DNA from: Lelliottia amnigena
GTDB lineage: Bacteria; Pseudomonadota; Gammaproteobacteria; Enterobacterales; Enterobacteriaceae
DNA length: 64,000 nucleotides
Direction of reading: 5' to 3'
Assembly (NCBI GenBank): GCA_900635465.1
Contig: LR134135.1
Location: 124,001 to 188,000, forward strand
Under the pieces are notes generated by a model. The model ran no database searches and was not told where the DNA came from. It was given only the letters and a program-made list of their open reading frames with translations. Shown piece after piece: positions 10,465 to 20,335 of this stretch. The position numbers were made by a program, and so were the translations under genes. Each line of letters opens with the position of its first letter. The first letter of the stretch is position 1.

Positions 10465-11568
10465 ATGCATATCGTTCACACTGAAGCAGATGGCGGCAAA
10501 GGCGGGCAACCATTACGTATTATTAATGAGTCGCTCGGGCTGATTCAGCGCGGCCATCAGGTGACCATTCTCTGCCCGGAAAGCGCACCGTTGCACGCCC
10601 TGGCACAAGATGCCGGGCTGACAGTCGTGACCATGCCTCTCAGACGTAAAAACCTTAAAAATCTGCAATCACTGCGTCACTGGCTCAAAAGCCATCGCCA
10701 ATCTATTGATGTCATCAATAGTCACAATTCAGCCGATACCTGGCTGGTGGCACTCGCGAATCTCACGCTTTCGAATCCGATTCCGCTGGTGCGAACGCGT
10801 CATGCATCGGGTGTACCGCGTAATAACTGGACAACCCGTTGGCTGTTTCGCAAAGCCTGTACACACATCGTCACTACCGGCGAAGCGCTCCGCCATCAGG
10901 TGGCGGATATCGGCGTCCCGCTGGCGCAAAGCACGTCGGTGCCGAGCGGCGTCGATACGCAACGCTTTCATCCCGCTGATAAACACGATGCCAGAGCGCA
11001 TTGTGGCCTCTCGCAGGATGATTTTTGGCTCGGCGTGGTCTCGCATCTGCGTCCGAACAAAGGCCATAGCGTGTTGCTGCGTGCGTTGGCAAAGATCGAC
11101 AATCCACGTATTAAGCTGGCGATCGTGGGTGAAGGCCCGCATAAGGCGACGCTGGAACAAGAAATTGTGGCGCTGGGATTACAGCAACGCGTGGTGATGG
11201 CAGGGCATCGCAGCGATCCTGAGCGATGGTTCCCGGCGTTTGATATCGCCCTGAGTCCCTCGCACGACATGGAAGGCGTTCCGCAGGGCGTATTGCAGTC
11301 CCTGGCATCGCGGATAGCTACCATTGCCACCGACGCGGGTGGCACCGCAGATGCGGTGATTAATGGTAAAACCGGGATTTTGATTGCTCAACGTGATGAA
11401 ACTGCGCTGCAAGACGCAATCGTCAAACTGTATGACGATGCAAATCTTCGCGAGCAACTGGCGCAGCAAGGATTCGATTACCTTTGCGCCCATTTCACTC
11501 GCGAGTGCATGCTGGATGCGATGGAGAACGTCTTTTCCGATGCGGCTCAGCGCAGCACGTCGCGATAA
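10465..11568 (+). CDS. GT4-family LPS core glycosyltransferase
   Basis: 367 residues, GT-B fold. The N-terminal acceptor half starts MHIVHTEADGGKGGQPLRI; the donor half has GVVSHLRPNKGHSVLL, AIVGEGP and the EGVPQGVLQSLA helix followed by ATDAGGTADAV, the usual phosphate-binding end. It is the only plus-strand gene in the core block and converges on the WabG-like gene with a 22-base overlap of the 3' ends (11547-11568). A role in outer-core assembly, perhaps like Klebsiella WabH, is inferred from context only. Confidence 0.85.
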   Translation: MHIVHTEADGGKGGQPLRIINESLGLIQRGHQVTILCPESAPLHALAQDAGLTVVTMPLRRKNLKNLQSLRHWLKSHRQSIDVINSHNSADTWLVALANLTLSNPIPLVRTRHASGVPRNNWTTRWLFRKACTHIVTTGEALRHQVADIGVPLAQSTSVPSGVDTQRFHPADKHDARAHCGLSQDDFWLGVVSHLRPNKGHSVLLRALAKIDNPRIKLAIVGEGPHKATLEQEIVALGLQQRVVMAGHRSDPERWFPAFDIALSPSHDMEGVPQGVLQSLASRIATIATDAGGTADAVINGKTGILIAQRDETALQDAIVKLYDDANLREQLAQQGFDYLCAHFTRECMLDAMENVFSDAAQRSTSR

Positions 11569-12656
11569 AGCGCCTGCAACTCTTTAGCCATACGATCCAG
11601 GGTGTAGGGTTCTGCGGTGGCGCGTGCCGCCGCAGAGTAGTTAACGCCCTGTTCACGGCCTTGTAGCCATTCACCGATCGCCTGCTGATAACCTTTGCTA
11701 TCCAGCGCGTCACGCACCCAGCCGTTCACGCCTTCCTCAACCCATTCTGCCGCGCCACAGCCGTGGCTGGTTAATAGCGGCAATCCGCAGGCCAGCGCTT
11801 CCACGCAGACATTTGGGAAGGGATCGTAGAGTGTCGGTAAAATCAAGGCGTCAGCCGTGCCGTAAACCTGACGCACATCCGCGACCGGCCCCAGGAAACG
11901 TACGCGCGAAGCCACGCCCAGCGTTGCCGCCAGCTTTTCGAATTTGCGTGCGTGTTTATCGCGACCCGCGATCAGCAGCCAGACATCGGGATGCGGCACA
12001 ATCGCACGCAGCGCCGTCGCAACGCCTTTACGGCTAAAGCCTGAGCCCACGTACGCCAGCACCGGTGCAGTAGGTGGGATACCCAGCACCTCACGCTGCG
12101 AAAACGCGCGCACGTCCGGGCTGAAATGCGTGGTATCAACACCGTTATAGATAACCGTCAGCTTATCGTCAGGCAAGGCGAAACGGCGGGCGATGTCATC
12201 GCGCACCATCTTCGAGTTACAGATCACTTTTCGCAGTTGCGGATGGGTAAACATCTGGGCTTCTGCCTGCAAAATGTAGCGGTGATAGCGGCTTAATGAC
12301 TGCGCCCAGCGCGCCAGCGGCGACAAAATGCGGCTGTACTGCTCAAGCCAGGTGGCATGCACGCCGTCACCCGCACGGAAAATCGTGGCGCCTGGAATAC
12401 GCTCATGGCTTTGAACGATGTCGAACCTGGCAAACTCTGCGGCGGCGGCCTCAGCAAAACCCGATTCGCGGCCGAGACGATTGCTAAATGGCGGATTCAC
12501 CGTCAGCGTCTGCCAGCCAGCGGCGTCTTCCCACTGGCGAGCGATGAGCGTGACATCCAGCGCGGTGTCCTGCGCCAGCACGTTAAGCGCGCGTGACACA
12601 AAACGCTCTGCGCCGCCGTTGGGATTGTAAGTCTGTCGAACGATCGCCAGCTTCAT
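11547..12656 (-). CDS. GT4-family LPS core glycosyltransferase (WabG-like)
   Basis: 369 residues, GT-B. The start MKLAIVRQTYNPNGGAERFV, the block FDIVQSHERI-G-RAGDGVH and the DPFPNVCVEALACG donor motif (E-x7-E type) resemble the WabG/WaaG class of transferases that act on heptose II (WabG adds galacturonate in Klebsiella). E. coli WaaG itself looks different at the N-terminus. Its ATG overlaps the waaQ stop by four bases, so it follows waaQ in the hldD-waaF-waaC-waaQ operon, which fits a role right after heptose III addition. Donor specificity is inference. Confidence 0.87.
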   Translation of the reverse strand: MKLAIVRQTYNPNGGAERFVSRALNVLAQDTALDVTLIARQWEDAAGWQTLTVNPPFSNRLGRESGFAEAAAAEFARFDIVQSHERIPGATIFRAGDGVHATWLEQYSRILSPLARWAQSLSRYHRYILQAEAQMFTHPQLRKVICNSKMVRDDIARRFALPDDKLTVIYNGVDTTHFSPDVRAFSQREVLGIPPTAPVLAYVGSGFSRKGVATALRAIVPHPDVWLLIAGRDKHARKFEKLAATLGVASRVRFLGPVADVRQVYGTADALILPTLYDPFPNVCVEALACGLPLLTSHGCGAAEWVEEGVNGWVRDALDSKGYQQAIGEWLQGREQGVNYSAAARATAEPYTLDRMAKELQALYRDVLR

Positions 12657-13756
12657 GGAAGGGTTTCCAGCAGCATCGTATCGATCGCGCTCAAGACCTG
12701 CTGCGGGGTAATCGCCGTGATGCAGTCGGAAACGCCTCCGTCACCGCAGCCCGCTTTACCGCAAGGCTGGCAGGTGAATCCGGCGGTAATCACGCGATAA
12801 TTCACGCCCCACGGTGCCCATTTTATTGCGCCGGTCGGGCCAAAGATGGCAACGGTTGGGGTGCCAACGGCGCTGGCGAGATGCATCGGCATGGAGTCCA
12901 CGCCAAAGTAAACGCGCGCGTGTTTCATCAGCGCGCCAAGCTCTTTCAGATTGAGTTGCCCGCTTAAATCAAACACCGGGTGAGTGAGCGCAGCACGCAA
13001 CTCATCCATGTAAGCTGACTCTTCTTTTGACGGCGCAGCGGAAAGAATGATTGGCAGCCCGCGTGATGCGAGATTATTGATCGTCGCCGCCAGCTTGTTG
13101 ATTTCCCAGGCCTTGAACATCCAACGTGACGTCGGATGCACCAAAATATACGATTTAGAGGTCAGCCCGAATCCCGCCAGTTTCTCGGCGATAGACGCTT
13201 CCGCCGCATCGCCGGGGACAAACAGCGTGTGTTTATCTTCATCACATTGCGGGTGAATGCCGATGCGACGCAGCGCGTCGAGGTTCACTTCCACCATATG
13301 ACGGCTGTTGTCCTGAATGGCGGGGTACAGGGTCGTAAATGATTTGACCCAGCGACGGCGCGCCAGCCCGCTGCGTTTGTCCGGTTTGAAACCCACGGAT
13401 ACGCGCGGTTTTAAACGACGTGCCAGACGCGCACCGTGCCAGTGTTCAGTCAGGTTAATCAGGACGTCGTACTGGCGGCCTTTGAGGGTGTTCACCAGTG
13501 CACGATACAGACGGAACTGCTCAAACCAGCCTTTTTTGCGCCAGTTTCGGCCTATCGTATGTACCTGATCAATATGGGGATGGCTGGTGAGCATCGCCTG
13601 GGTGTCGTCATACACCAGTGCGTCAACCTGGACGTCTGGCCAGTTTTTTTTCAATACGGTAAAGACCGGAGAGGTCAGCAAAACGTCACCGTGGTGACGC
13701 AGCTTGATGATCAGCACGCGCTTGGGTGGGCGCTCCGCTGAGAAAAATTCAGACAT
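12653..13756 (-). CDS. waaQ: LPS heptosyltransferase III WaaQ
   Basis: 367 residues, GT9. It adds the branching heptose III to heptose II of the inner core from ADP-L-glycero-D-manno-heptose. VLIIKLRHHGDVLLTSP carries the catalytic aspartate of the heptosyltransferase N-domain; HPTSRWMFKAW and VDSMPMHLASAVGTPTVA form the nucleotide-sugar site. The N-terminus is about ten residues longer than the E. coli protein. Overlaps waaC by eight bases and the downstream WabG-like gene by four. Confidence 0.95.
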   Translation of the reverse strand: MSEFFSAERPPKRVLIIKLRHHGDVLLTSPVFTVLKKNWPDVQVDALVYDDTQAMLTSHPHIDQVHTIGRNWRKKGWFEQFRLYRALVNTLKGRQYDVLINLTEHWHGARLARRLKPRVSVGFKPDKRSGLARRRWVKSFTTLYPAIQDNSRHMVEVNLDALRRIGIHPQCDEDKHTLFVPGDAAEASIAEKLAGFGLTSKSYILVHPTSRWMFKAWEINKLAATINNLASRGLPIILSAAPSKEESAYMDELRAALTHPVFDLSGQLNLKELGALMKHARVYFGVDSMPMHLASAVGTPTVAIFGPTGAIKWAPWGVNYRVITAGFTCQPCGKAGCGDGGVSDCITAITPQQVLSAIDTMLLETLP

Positions 13757-14735
13757 AGGCTCTCTCTGCTGCCAGCAAAGGCTCTAATTGCGCATAAACC
13801 GCAGCGGCGCTGAGCGTGCTCAACTGCGAAGAATTTTCCGGGCGGCAGATATATTGATTTTTTCCGTAGCCGCCAATAAGACCCGGATCCGTTGGGCCGT
13901 AGAGCGTAATATTAGGGCGATCCAGCGCAGCCGTCAGGTGGCTGAGACCGGTATCAACCGACACCACCGCCGTTGCGCCCGCTAATGCCTGCGCCACACC
14001 ATCCAGCTTCATGCGAGGCAGAACGTCAACGTAGTCAAAGCCGTCTGCCAGACGTTTGGCGCGCGCCTCTTCATGCGGCGCGCCCCACGGAAGTTTGATG
14101 CGTACATCGGATTCGCCGAGCAAACCAATCAGCTCACGCCAGTGTGATTCCGGCCAATGTTTATCGTCACGCGTAGTGGCGTGGAGGAAAATTAAGTAAG
14201 GCTGGCTGTCTTGCGAAGCGCCATGCAGGAAATGCTGCGAAATAGCGTAATCACCCTGCGCTTCCGGTTTTTGATAACCCAGGCTTTTGGCAAACAGCTC
14301 GCGAGTGCGTTCGACGGCGTGCTGCTGCTTGCTGATGCGGTGACGGCGGTTATAGAACAGGCTGGCCAGCGGCTCGCGCGCGCTTTGCCAGTCCATACCG
14401 TGCTTCACACCGTGTGCCAGACGTGTCACCAGCGCGGCGCTTTTCACCAGCCCCTGCGCGTCGATAATTGCATCGTACTGCTGAGCCTGTACCGCATCGC
14501 GAAAGGCCTGGCGTTCGGCTTTCACCGGAGCGGAAAACCAGGCTTTACGCCAGCGGCGAATCGCCACCGGGATCACGCGGTCGACCGTTTCATGCCAGCC
14601 AGGGATCTGCGCGAAGCCTTCTTCTACGACCCAGTCAAAACGGATACCCGGGATGGCGCGCATCGCATCCGTCAGCGATGGCAGGGAGTGCAATACGTCG
14701 CCCATTGAGGAGGTTTTAACGATCAGGACCCGCAT
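13749..14735 (-). CDS. waaC: LPS heptosyltransferase I WaaC
   Basis: 328 residues, GT9. It transfers the first heptose to Kdo. MRVLIVKTSSMGDVLHSLP has the conserved catalytic D13; the donor site is HATTRDDKHWPE and the GLSHLTAALDRPNITLYG stretch. Starts three bases after the waaF stop and is followed by an 8-base overlap with waaQ, so it is in the hldD operon. Confidence 0.97.
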   Translation of the reverse strand: MRVLIVKTSSMGDVLHSLPSLTDAMRAIPGIRFDWVVEEGFAQIPGWHETVDRVIPVAIRRWRKAWFSAPVKAERQAFRDAVQAQQYDAIIDAQGLVKSAALVTRLAHGVKHGMDWQSAREPLASLFYNRRHRISKQQHAVERTRELFAKSLGYQKPEAQGDYAISQHFLHGASQDSQPYLIFLHATTRDDKHWPESHWRELIGLLGESDVRIKLPWGAPHEEARAKRLADGFDYVDVLPRMKLDGVAQALAGATAVVSVDTGLSHLTAALDRPNITLYGPTDPGLIGGYGKNQYICRPENSSQLSTLSAAAVYAQLEPLLAAERAYV

Positions 14736-14738
14736 TCG

Positions 14739-15784
14739 TTATCCTTCTTCGCTCAACAACAGCTCGTTGAGTTCGTCCAGGACGCGCTGCGGCGTAATGT
14801 CGATCAGGCTCTGGTGATACCCTTCGGCGGCGTCACCTTTTCGCACTTTGTGATAGCCGGTGATCAGGCGGATGACGCGAGCTTTGTGCGACAGCGGCGG
14901 CGTGAAGTCTGGGCTGCTTGGGCCATACAGCGCGACCAGCGGGCGATTGAGCGCCGCTGCAACGTGCATCAGACCTGAATCATTCGTCACCACCGCTTTA
15001 CAGGCGGCCAGTAAAATCACCGCCTGCTCAAGCTGCGTTTCGCCGGCCAGATTCCGACACCAGGCCTGTTGTTCATTGCTCAGGGTCGCGAGGATTTCGT
15101 TGCCCGCTTCGTGATCTTTCGCCGAGCCGAACAGCACAATCTGATAGCCTTCGTCGATCAGCTGTTTGGCTAATTCGGCGTAGTGATAGTGCGGCCAGCG
15201 TTTTGCCGGACCGAATTCTGCGCCAGGACAGAAACCAATCATCGGGCGTTCGGAAGAGAGATTAAAGGCATTGCAGGTTTGCGATTTTTCGCCTTCATGC
15301 ACCTGCAACTGCGGCCACAGCAGCGGCTGCGGTAAATCTTTCGCCGTGCGCATCACGCCTTTATCGTACGCCAGAGCAACATAGCGCTCGACCATCAGCG
15401 GCCAGGCGTCTTTATCCAGCACGCGCGCGTCATTTAGCAAACCGTAGCGCATCTCGCCACGCCAGCCGGTACGGTGCGGCACGCCTGCAAAGAAGGGCAC
15501 GAGGGCAGATTTAAAGGAGTTAGGCAGCACGTAAGCGCGGTCATAGCGTTTCGCACTCAGAATGTGACCCAGCTTGCGGCGTTGACCAATCTCCAGCGCC
15601 CGTGGCCGAGTGGCATTGGGATCGCTTCGTTCACTTCCGGCATGCGCGATAAAAGCGGACGGCACCACGCAGGTGCCATCACATCAATTATCGCCTGGGG
15701 ATAGCGCGCCTTGAGCGTGCGATAAAGACTTTGCGACATCATCATGTCGCCCACCCATGACGGGCCGATCACCAGTATTCTCAT
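14739..15784 (-). pseudogene. waaF: LPS heptosyltransferase II WaaF, one-base deletion as read
   Basis: The product adds the second heptose of the inner core. Residues 1-62 (MRILVIGPSWVGDMMMSQ, catalytic D13, to PMPLGHG) are in one frame and everything from ALEIGQRRKLGH to the end, including FCPGAEFGPAKRWP and SGLMHVAAALNRPLVAL, is in another. The break is at a run of three C (15599-15601 on the plus strand): one extra base there restores a continuous protein of about 348 residues, the family length. Since loss of WaaF gives deep-rough LPS while all later core genes here are intact, a sequencing deletion is more likely than a real mutation. Confidence 0.93.
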
Positions 15785-15785
15785 T

Positions 15786-15870
15786 CACTTCATCCTTCAA
15801 GCTGTCTCTGCGTTGGCTGCCTTTGTTTACCCCAGACACACCGTTATTCAATGCGTCTGGGATTCACTCA
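15786..15870. repeat. partial ERIC-like element between waaF and hldD
   Basis: About 85 bases resembling the ERIC/IRU repeat: TTCATCCTTCAAGCTG, then TCTCTGCGTTGGCTGC, a GTTTACCCCAGACAC arm and a CGTCTGGGATTCACTC arm. The last part overlaps the hldD stop codon (15868-15870). Half of it can be aligned with the fuller copy at 16895-17014. Confidence 0.75.
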
Positions 15871-16797
15871 GTTGCGGTTCAGCCAGGCCATATATTCCGC
15901 TACACCTTCGGCGACAGTCTTAAATGGCTTGTCATAACCGGCAGCACGCAGGTTGGTCAGATCAGCCTGAGTGAATGCCTGATAACGGCCTTTCAGTTTT
16001 TCCGGGAATGGAATGTACTCGAGGCTGTCTTTTTTATGGAAGGCCAGCGCTGCGTCAGCCACGGCCTGGAAGGATTCTGCGCGGCCTGTGCCCAGGTTAA
16101 AGATGCCGGATACGCCGTTTTCCCAGAACCACAGATTGACCGCTGCCACGTCGCCCACGTAGACGAAATCGCGCTTAAAGCCGTCGCTGCCTTCGAACAG
16201 TTTCGGGGTTTCGCCGTTGTTCAACTGGGTATTCAGATGGAAAGCAACGCTCGCCATGCTGCCTTTGTGGCCTTCGCGCGGACCATAGACGTTGAAATAG
16301 CGGAAGCCAACGATTTGGGAGTTCGCTTCTGGCAGAATTTGACGCACATATTCGTCGAACAGGAATTTGGAATAGCCGTACACGTTCAGCGGCTGCTCGT
16401 ATTCGCGGGATTCGATAAAGTCAGACGTGCGGCCGCCGTAGGTGGCAGCAGAAGAGGCATACAGGAACGGAATTTCGTGTTCCAGGCAGTAGTGCAGCAC
16501 TTCTTTTGAGTACTGATAGTTATTATCCATCATATACTTGCCGTCCCACTCTGTTGTGGAAGAGCACGCGCCTTCATGGAAGATGGCGTCGATTTCGCCG
16601 AACTCTTCACCCGCCATAAGCTGGATCAGAAAATCTTCTTTATCCATGTAGTCGGCAATATTCAGATCCACCAGGTTCGCGAACTTGGTGCCATCTTTCA
16701 AATTGTCCACCACCAGAATGTCGGTGATGCCTTTGTCATTCAGGGCTTTGATAATATTGCTGCCGATAAAGCCTGCGCCGCCGGTAACGATGATCAT
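15868..16797 (-). CDS. hldD: ADP-L-glycero-D-manno-heptose 6-epimerase
   Basis: 309 residues from [14 protein letters not shown]; longer upstream frames run through the ERIC element and are rejected. Short-chain dehydrogenase/epimerase fold: GGAGFIG for NADP and Y-GYSK ([13 protein letters not shown]) for catalysis. It converts ADP-D-glycero- to ADP-L-glycero-manno-heptose, the donor for WaaC, WaaF and WaaQ, whose genes follow in the same direction. It is flanked on both sides by ERIC-like repeats. Confidence 0.98.
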   Translation of the reverse strand: MIIVTGGAGFIGSNIIKALNDKGITDILVVDNLKDGTKFANLVDLNIADYMDKEDFLIQLMAGEEFGEIDAIFHEGACSSTTEWDGKYMMDNNYQYSKEVLHYCLEHEIPFLYASSAATYGGRTSDFIESREYEQPLNVYGYSKFLFDEYVRQILPEANSQIVGFRYFNVYGPREGHKGSMASVAFHLNTQLNNGETPKLFEGSDGFKRDFVYVGDVAAVNLWFWENGVSGIFNLGTGRAESFQAVADAALAFHKKDSLEYIPFPEKLKGRYQAFTQADLTNLRAAGYDKPFKTVAEGVAEYMAWLNRN

Positions 16798-16894
16798 AAC
16801 GGTAACCTTTGAAGTGTGGAGTCTGGGGACAATCCCGGACGCTAATATCTTTATCATATCATCACAATGCGCTGTCTTCAGCCATTCACCGATA

Positions 16895-17014
16895 TGCACT
16901 TCATCCTTCAAGCTGCCTCTACGGTGGCTGCGCTTAGAAATCCCGGTCACAGAGTTATCTATGCTCCCGGGGATTTCTTCGCTTGCCGCCTTGATGCAAC
17001 TTGCATGATTTTGT
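16895..17014. repeat. ERIC element between hldD and kbl
   Basis: About 120 bases with the ERIC order of blocks: CTTCATCCTTCAAGCTGCCT, GGTGGCTGCGC, the central inverted repeat (ATCCCGGTCACAG ... TATGCTCCCGGGGATTTCTT), GCTTGCCGCCTTGATGCAAC. Base changes are visible against the ERIC consensus but the central palindrome still pairs. It lies between the divergent hldD and kbl genes, so it would be transcribed in the hldD leader. Confidence 0.82.
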
Positions 17015-17138
17015 TTATATGCAATAAATGCTACACGTGATTTATGCTGCAAAAACGAGAACTCATGATGCGTCATCTCGTATCGACGTATAGCTTTGGG
17101 TAATATGTGCCGAAATTTGCCGAGTCTGGAGAATTGCA

Positions 17139-18335
17139 ATGCGTGGTGATTTTTACAAACAGTTAGACAGCGACCTCGAAACCGCTCGCGCGGAAGGGTT
17201 GTTCAAAGAAGAACGTATTATCACTTCTGCGCAGCAGGCGGATATCACCGTCGCTGATGGCAGCCATGTGATCAACTTTTGCGCGAACAACTACTTAGGT
17301 CTTGCGAATCACCCTGATCTGATTGCTGCCGCCAAAAAGGGGATGGACACTCACGGCTTCGGAATGGCCTCTGTGCGCTTTATCTGCGGTACGCAGGACA
17401 GCCACAAAGTGCTTGAGAAGAAGCTGGCCGATTTCCTCGGCATGGAAGATGCGATTCTCTACTCTTCCTGTTTTGATGCTAACGGCGGCCTGTTCGAAAC
17501 GCTGCTGGGCGCGGAAGACGCGATTATCTCCGATGCCCTGAACCACGCGTCCATCATCGACGGCGTGCGTTTGTGTAAAGCGAAGCGTTTCCGCTACGCC
17601 AACAACGATATGCACGAGCTGGAAGCGCGTCTGAAAGAGGCCCGTGAAGCGGGTGCGCGTCATGTGCTGATCGCCACCGACGGTGTGTTCTCGATGGACG
17701 GTGTGATCGCCAACCTGAAAGGCGTGTGCGATTTGGCAGATAAATACGACGCGCTGGTGATGGTCGATGACTCTCACGCAGTCGGTTTTGTTGGCGAAAA
17801 CGGTCGCGGTTCCCACGAATACTGTGACGTGATGGGCCGCGTAGACATCATCACCGGTACGCTGGGCAAAGCGCTTGGCGGTGCTTCCGGCGGTTACACC
17901 GCCGCACGCAAGGAAGTGGTGGAGTGGCTGCGCCAGCGCTCGCGTCCGTATCTGTTCTCCAACTCCCTGGCGCCAGCGATTGTTTCTGCGTCCATCAAAG
18001 TATTGGAAATGGTCGAGTCCGGCGCTGAACTGCGCGATCGTCTGTGGTCCAACGCCCGTCTGTTCCGCGAAAAAATGAGCGCGGCGGGCTTTACGCTGGC
18101 GGGTGCCGATCACGCGATTATCCCCGTGATGCTGGGCGATGCAGTTGTAGCGCAGAACTTCGCGCGTGAACTGCAAAAAGAGGGCATTTACGTCACCGGA
18201 TTCTTCTTCCCGGTGGTGCCAAAAGGTCAGGCGCGTATCCGCACCCAGATGTCTGCGGCGCATTCACCTGAACAAATCGAGCGTGCGGTTGAAGCCTTTA
18301 TCCGCATCGGCAAACAACTGGGCGTAATTGCCTAA
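17139..18335 (+). CDS. kbl: 2-amino-3-ketobutyrate CoA ligase
   Basis: 398 residues, PLP-dependent alpha-oxoamine synthase. It cleaves 2-amino-3-ketobutyrate with CoA to glycine and acetyl-CoA, the second step of threonine breakdown through Tdh. The PLP lysine is in [15 protein letters not shown]; the N-terminal [14 protein letters not shown] and the ending [10 protein letters not shown] are standard. A TGGAG site precedes the ATG. First gene of kbl-tdh, with tdh starting nine bases later. Confidence 0.98.
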   Translation: MRGDFYKQLDSDLETARAEGLFKEERIITSAQQADITVADGSHVINFCANNYLGLANHPDLIAAAKKGMDTHGFGMASVRFICGTQDSHKVLEKKLADFLGMEDAILYSSCFDANGGLFETLLGAEDAIISDALNHASIIDGVRLCKAKRFRYANNDMHELEARLKEAREAGARHVLIATDGVFSMDGVIANLKGVCDLADKYDALVMVDDSHAVGFVGENGRGSHEYCDVMGRVDIITGTLGKALGGASGGYTAARKEVVEWLRQRSRPYLFSNSLAPAIVSASIKVLEMVESGAELRDRLWSNARLFREKMSAAGFTLAGADHAIIPVMLGDAVVAQNFARELQKEGIYVTGFFFPVVPKGQARIRTQMSAAHSPEQIERAVEAFIRIGKQLGVIA

Positions 18336-18344
18336 GGACGTGTG

Positions 18345-19370
18345 ATGAAAGCGTTATCCAAACTGAAAGCCGAAGAAGGGATTTGGATGACCGACGTGCC
18401 GGAGCCGGAAGTCGGTCATAACGATCTGCTGATCAAAATTCGCAAAACCGCGATTTGCGGCACTGACGTGCATATCTATAACTGGGACGAATGGTCACAA
18501 AAAACCATTCCCGTGCCAATGGTTGTGGGCCACGAATATGTCGGTGAAGTGGTTGGCATTGGCCAGGAAGTGAAAGGTTTCAAAATTGGCGATCGCGTTT
18601 CCGGCGAAGGCCACATCACCTGCGGGCATTGCCGTAACTGCCGTGGCGGACGCACGCATTTGTGCCGTAACACCGTGGGCGTGGGCGTGAACCGTCCGGG
18701 CTGTTTCGCAGAATATCTGGTGATCCCGGCGTTCAACGCCTTCAAGATCCCGGACAATATTTCTGACGATCTGGCTTCTATCTTCGATCCGTTTGGTAAT
18801 GCGGTTCACACGGCGTTGTCATTCGATTTGGTCGGCGAAGACGTGCTGGTGTCCGGCGCTGGCCCTATCGGCATTATGGCCGCTGCCGTGGCGAAACACG
18901 TTGGTGCACGTAACGTGGTGATCACCGACGTTAACGAATACCGCCTGTCGCTGGCGCGTAAAATGGGTGTCACCCGCGCGGTGGACGTCTCTAAAGAGAA
19001 CCTGAACGACGTAATGGCTGAGCTGGGCATGACCGAGGGCTTCGACGTCGGTCTGGAAATGTCCGGCGCGCCGCCTGCGTTCCGCTCTATGCTGGATACA
19101 ATGAACCACGGCGGACGTATCGCCATGCTGGGAATTCCTCCGTCAGATATGTCGATTGACTGGAATAAAGTTATCTTTAAGGGTTTGTTCATCAAGGGCA
19201 TTTATGGCCGCGAGATGTTTGAAACCTGGTACAAGATGGCGGCACTGATCCAGTCTGGTCTGGATCTGACGCCGATCATTACTCACCATTTCGGAATTGA
19301 TGATTTCCAGAAAGGCTTTGACGCAATGCGCTCGGGCCAGTCAGGAAAAGTCATTCTGAGCTGGGATTAA
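18345..19370 (+). CDS. tdh: L-threonine 3-dehydrogenase
   Basis: 341 residues, zinc-dependent medium-chain dehydrogenase. It oxidises threonine with NAD to 2-amino-3-ketobutyrate, the substrate of Kbl. Catalytic zinc region [14 protein letters not shown] and GHEYVGEV; the structural zinc cysteines are in [25 protein letters not shown] binds NAD. The ATG at 18345 gives [12 protein letters not shown]; a GTG three bases earlier is possible but unnecessary. Terminated at 19375-19398. Confidence 0.98.
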   Translation: MKALSKLKAEEGIWMTDVPEPEVGHNDLLIKIRKTAICGTDVHIYNWDEWSQKTIPVPMVVGHEYVGEVVGIGQEVKGFKIGDRVSGEGHITCGHCRNCRGGRTHLCRNTVGVGVNRPGCFAEYLVIPAFNAFKIPDNISDDLASIFDPFGNAVHTALSFDLVGEDVLVSGAGPIGIMAAAVAKHVGARNVVITDVNEYRLSLARKMGVTRAVDVSKENLNDVMAELGMTEGFDVGLEMSGAPPAFRSMLDTMNHGGRIAMLGIPPSDMSIDWNKVIFKGLFIKGIYGREMFETWYKMAALIQSGLDLTPIITHHFGIDDFQKGFDAMRSGQSGKVILSWD

Positions 19371-19374
19371 AAAA

Positions 19375-19398
19375 GAGAGCGCCTGCGGGCGCTTTTTC
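19375..19398 (+). terminator. intrinsic terminator of kbl-tdh
   Basis: AGCGCC (19378-19383) and GGCGCT (19388-19393) pair over TGCG and are followed by TTTTT. It begins a few bases past the tdh stop. Confidence 0.9.
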
Positions 19399-19511
19399 TC
19401 GACCCATTCACACTTCTGGCATCCGCAATCGGATTATTTCCACTATTCCTTCGCTTTTTTACCCACACGCTTATAAAGTTTGTTTAACATTCGTTTACTT
19501 TTACAGCGCCT

Positions 19512-20318
19512 ATGCTCAAGCTTACCGTTTGTTTATTGACCTGTAATTCCGCGCGTTTGCTTCGCGAAGTCATGCCTCCGTTACTGACCGTGGCGGACGA
19601 ATTTATTGTGGTGGATTCCGGAAGTACCGATTCGACTCTGGCTATTTGTCGAGAGTACGGCCTTTCCGTTCATCATCATCCTTACGCTATGCACGGCGCG
19701 CAGATGAATTATGCGATTGATTTGGCAACGCATGATTGGGTGCTGTGCATGGACAGCGATGAAATCATGGATGCCGAAACGGTCGATTTCATTCTGGCAC
19801 TGAAAGCGGGCGAAGCGCCTGCGGCCAACAGTGCCTGGCGTATCGCACGTTACTGGTATGTATTGGGTGAAGAAGTGCGAACGATTTACCCCATTTCCTC
19901 GCCGGATTATCCGGTACGCCTGTTCAATCGCACGCGGGCGCGATTCAATTACCGTCCGGTAGATGACAAAGTTGAAGGCAATGTGCAGACCACCAAAATG
20001 CCGGGACGCGTGCGGCATGACACGTTTTACACGCTTCATGAAGTCTTTAATAAGCTGAATAGCTACACGTCGCGGCTGGTGAAATACCAGAAAGTGAGGC
20101 CGTCTATCGGGCGCGGGGTGATCAGCGCCACGGGTGCATTTTTCAAATGGTATCTGTTCAGCGGCGCATGGCGACAAGGGAAAGTGGGGGTCGTGACGGG
20201 GCTGTACGCGGTCTCATACAGTTTTTTGAAATATTTTAAGGCCTGGTATCTGGATCAGGATAAAGAACAAGAAGAGTCCACGGCAGAAAAGCCCGTGGAT
20301 TCTCATCTCATCGAATGA
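19512..20318 (+). CDS. GT2 glycosyltransferase of the WaaE family at the yibD locus
   Basis: 268 residues, GT-A fold: LTVCLLTCNSARLL, EFIVVDSGSTDSTL and the metal-binding D81-S-D83. The overall plan, including the basic C-terminal part with hydrophobic stretches (GAFFKWYLFSGAWRQG), parallels WaaE at 2966-3742, so it is a paralogous family member rather than YibD, which normally sits here beside tdh. It stands alone between the tdh terminator and the convergent yibQ, and has a poor ribosome site. A role in modifying LPS core or another surface glycan is inference. Confidence 0.82.
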   Translation: MLKLTVCLLTCNSARLLREVMPPLLTVADEFIVVDSGSTDSTLAICREYGLSVHHHPYAMHGAQMNYAIDLATHDWVLCMDSDEIMDAETVDFILALKAGEAPAANSAWRIARYWYVLGEEVRTIYPISSPDYPVRLFNRTRARFNYRPVDDKVEGNVQTTKMPGRVRHDTFYTLHEVFNKLNSYTSRLVKYQKVRPSIGRGVISATGAFFKWYLFSGAWRQGKVGVVTGLYAVSYSFLKYFKAWYLDQDKEQEESTAEKPVDSHLIE

Positions 20319-20335
20319 TGGCGGACAGCAATGAA

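Noticed and set aside
17295..18263. A 322-codon minus-strand open frame opposite kbl
   Set aside because: It lies entirely inside kbl, reads as a His/Arg-rich composition typical of antisense shadow, and has no recognisable domain.
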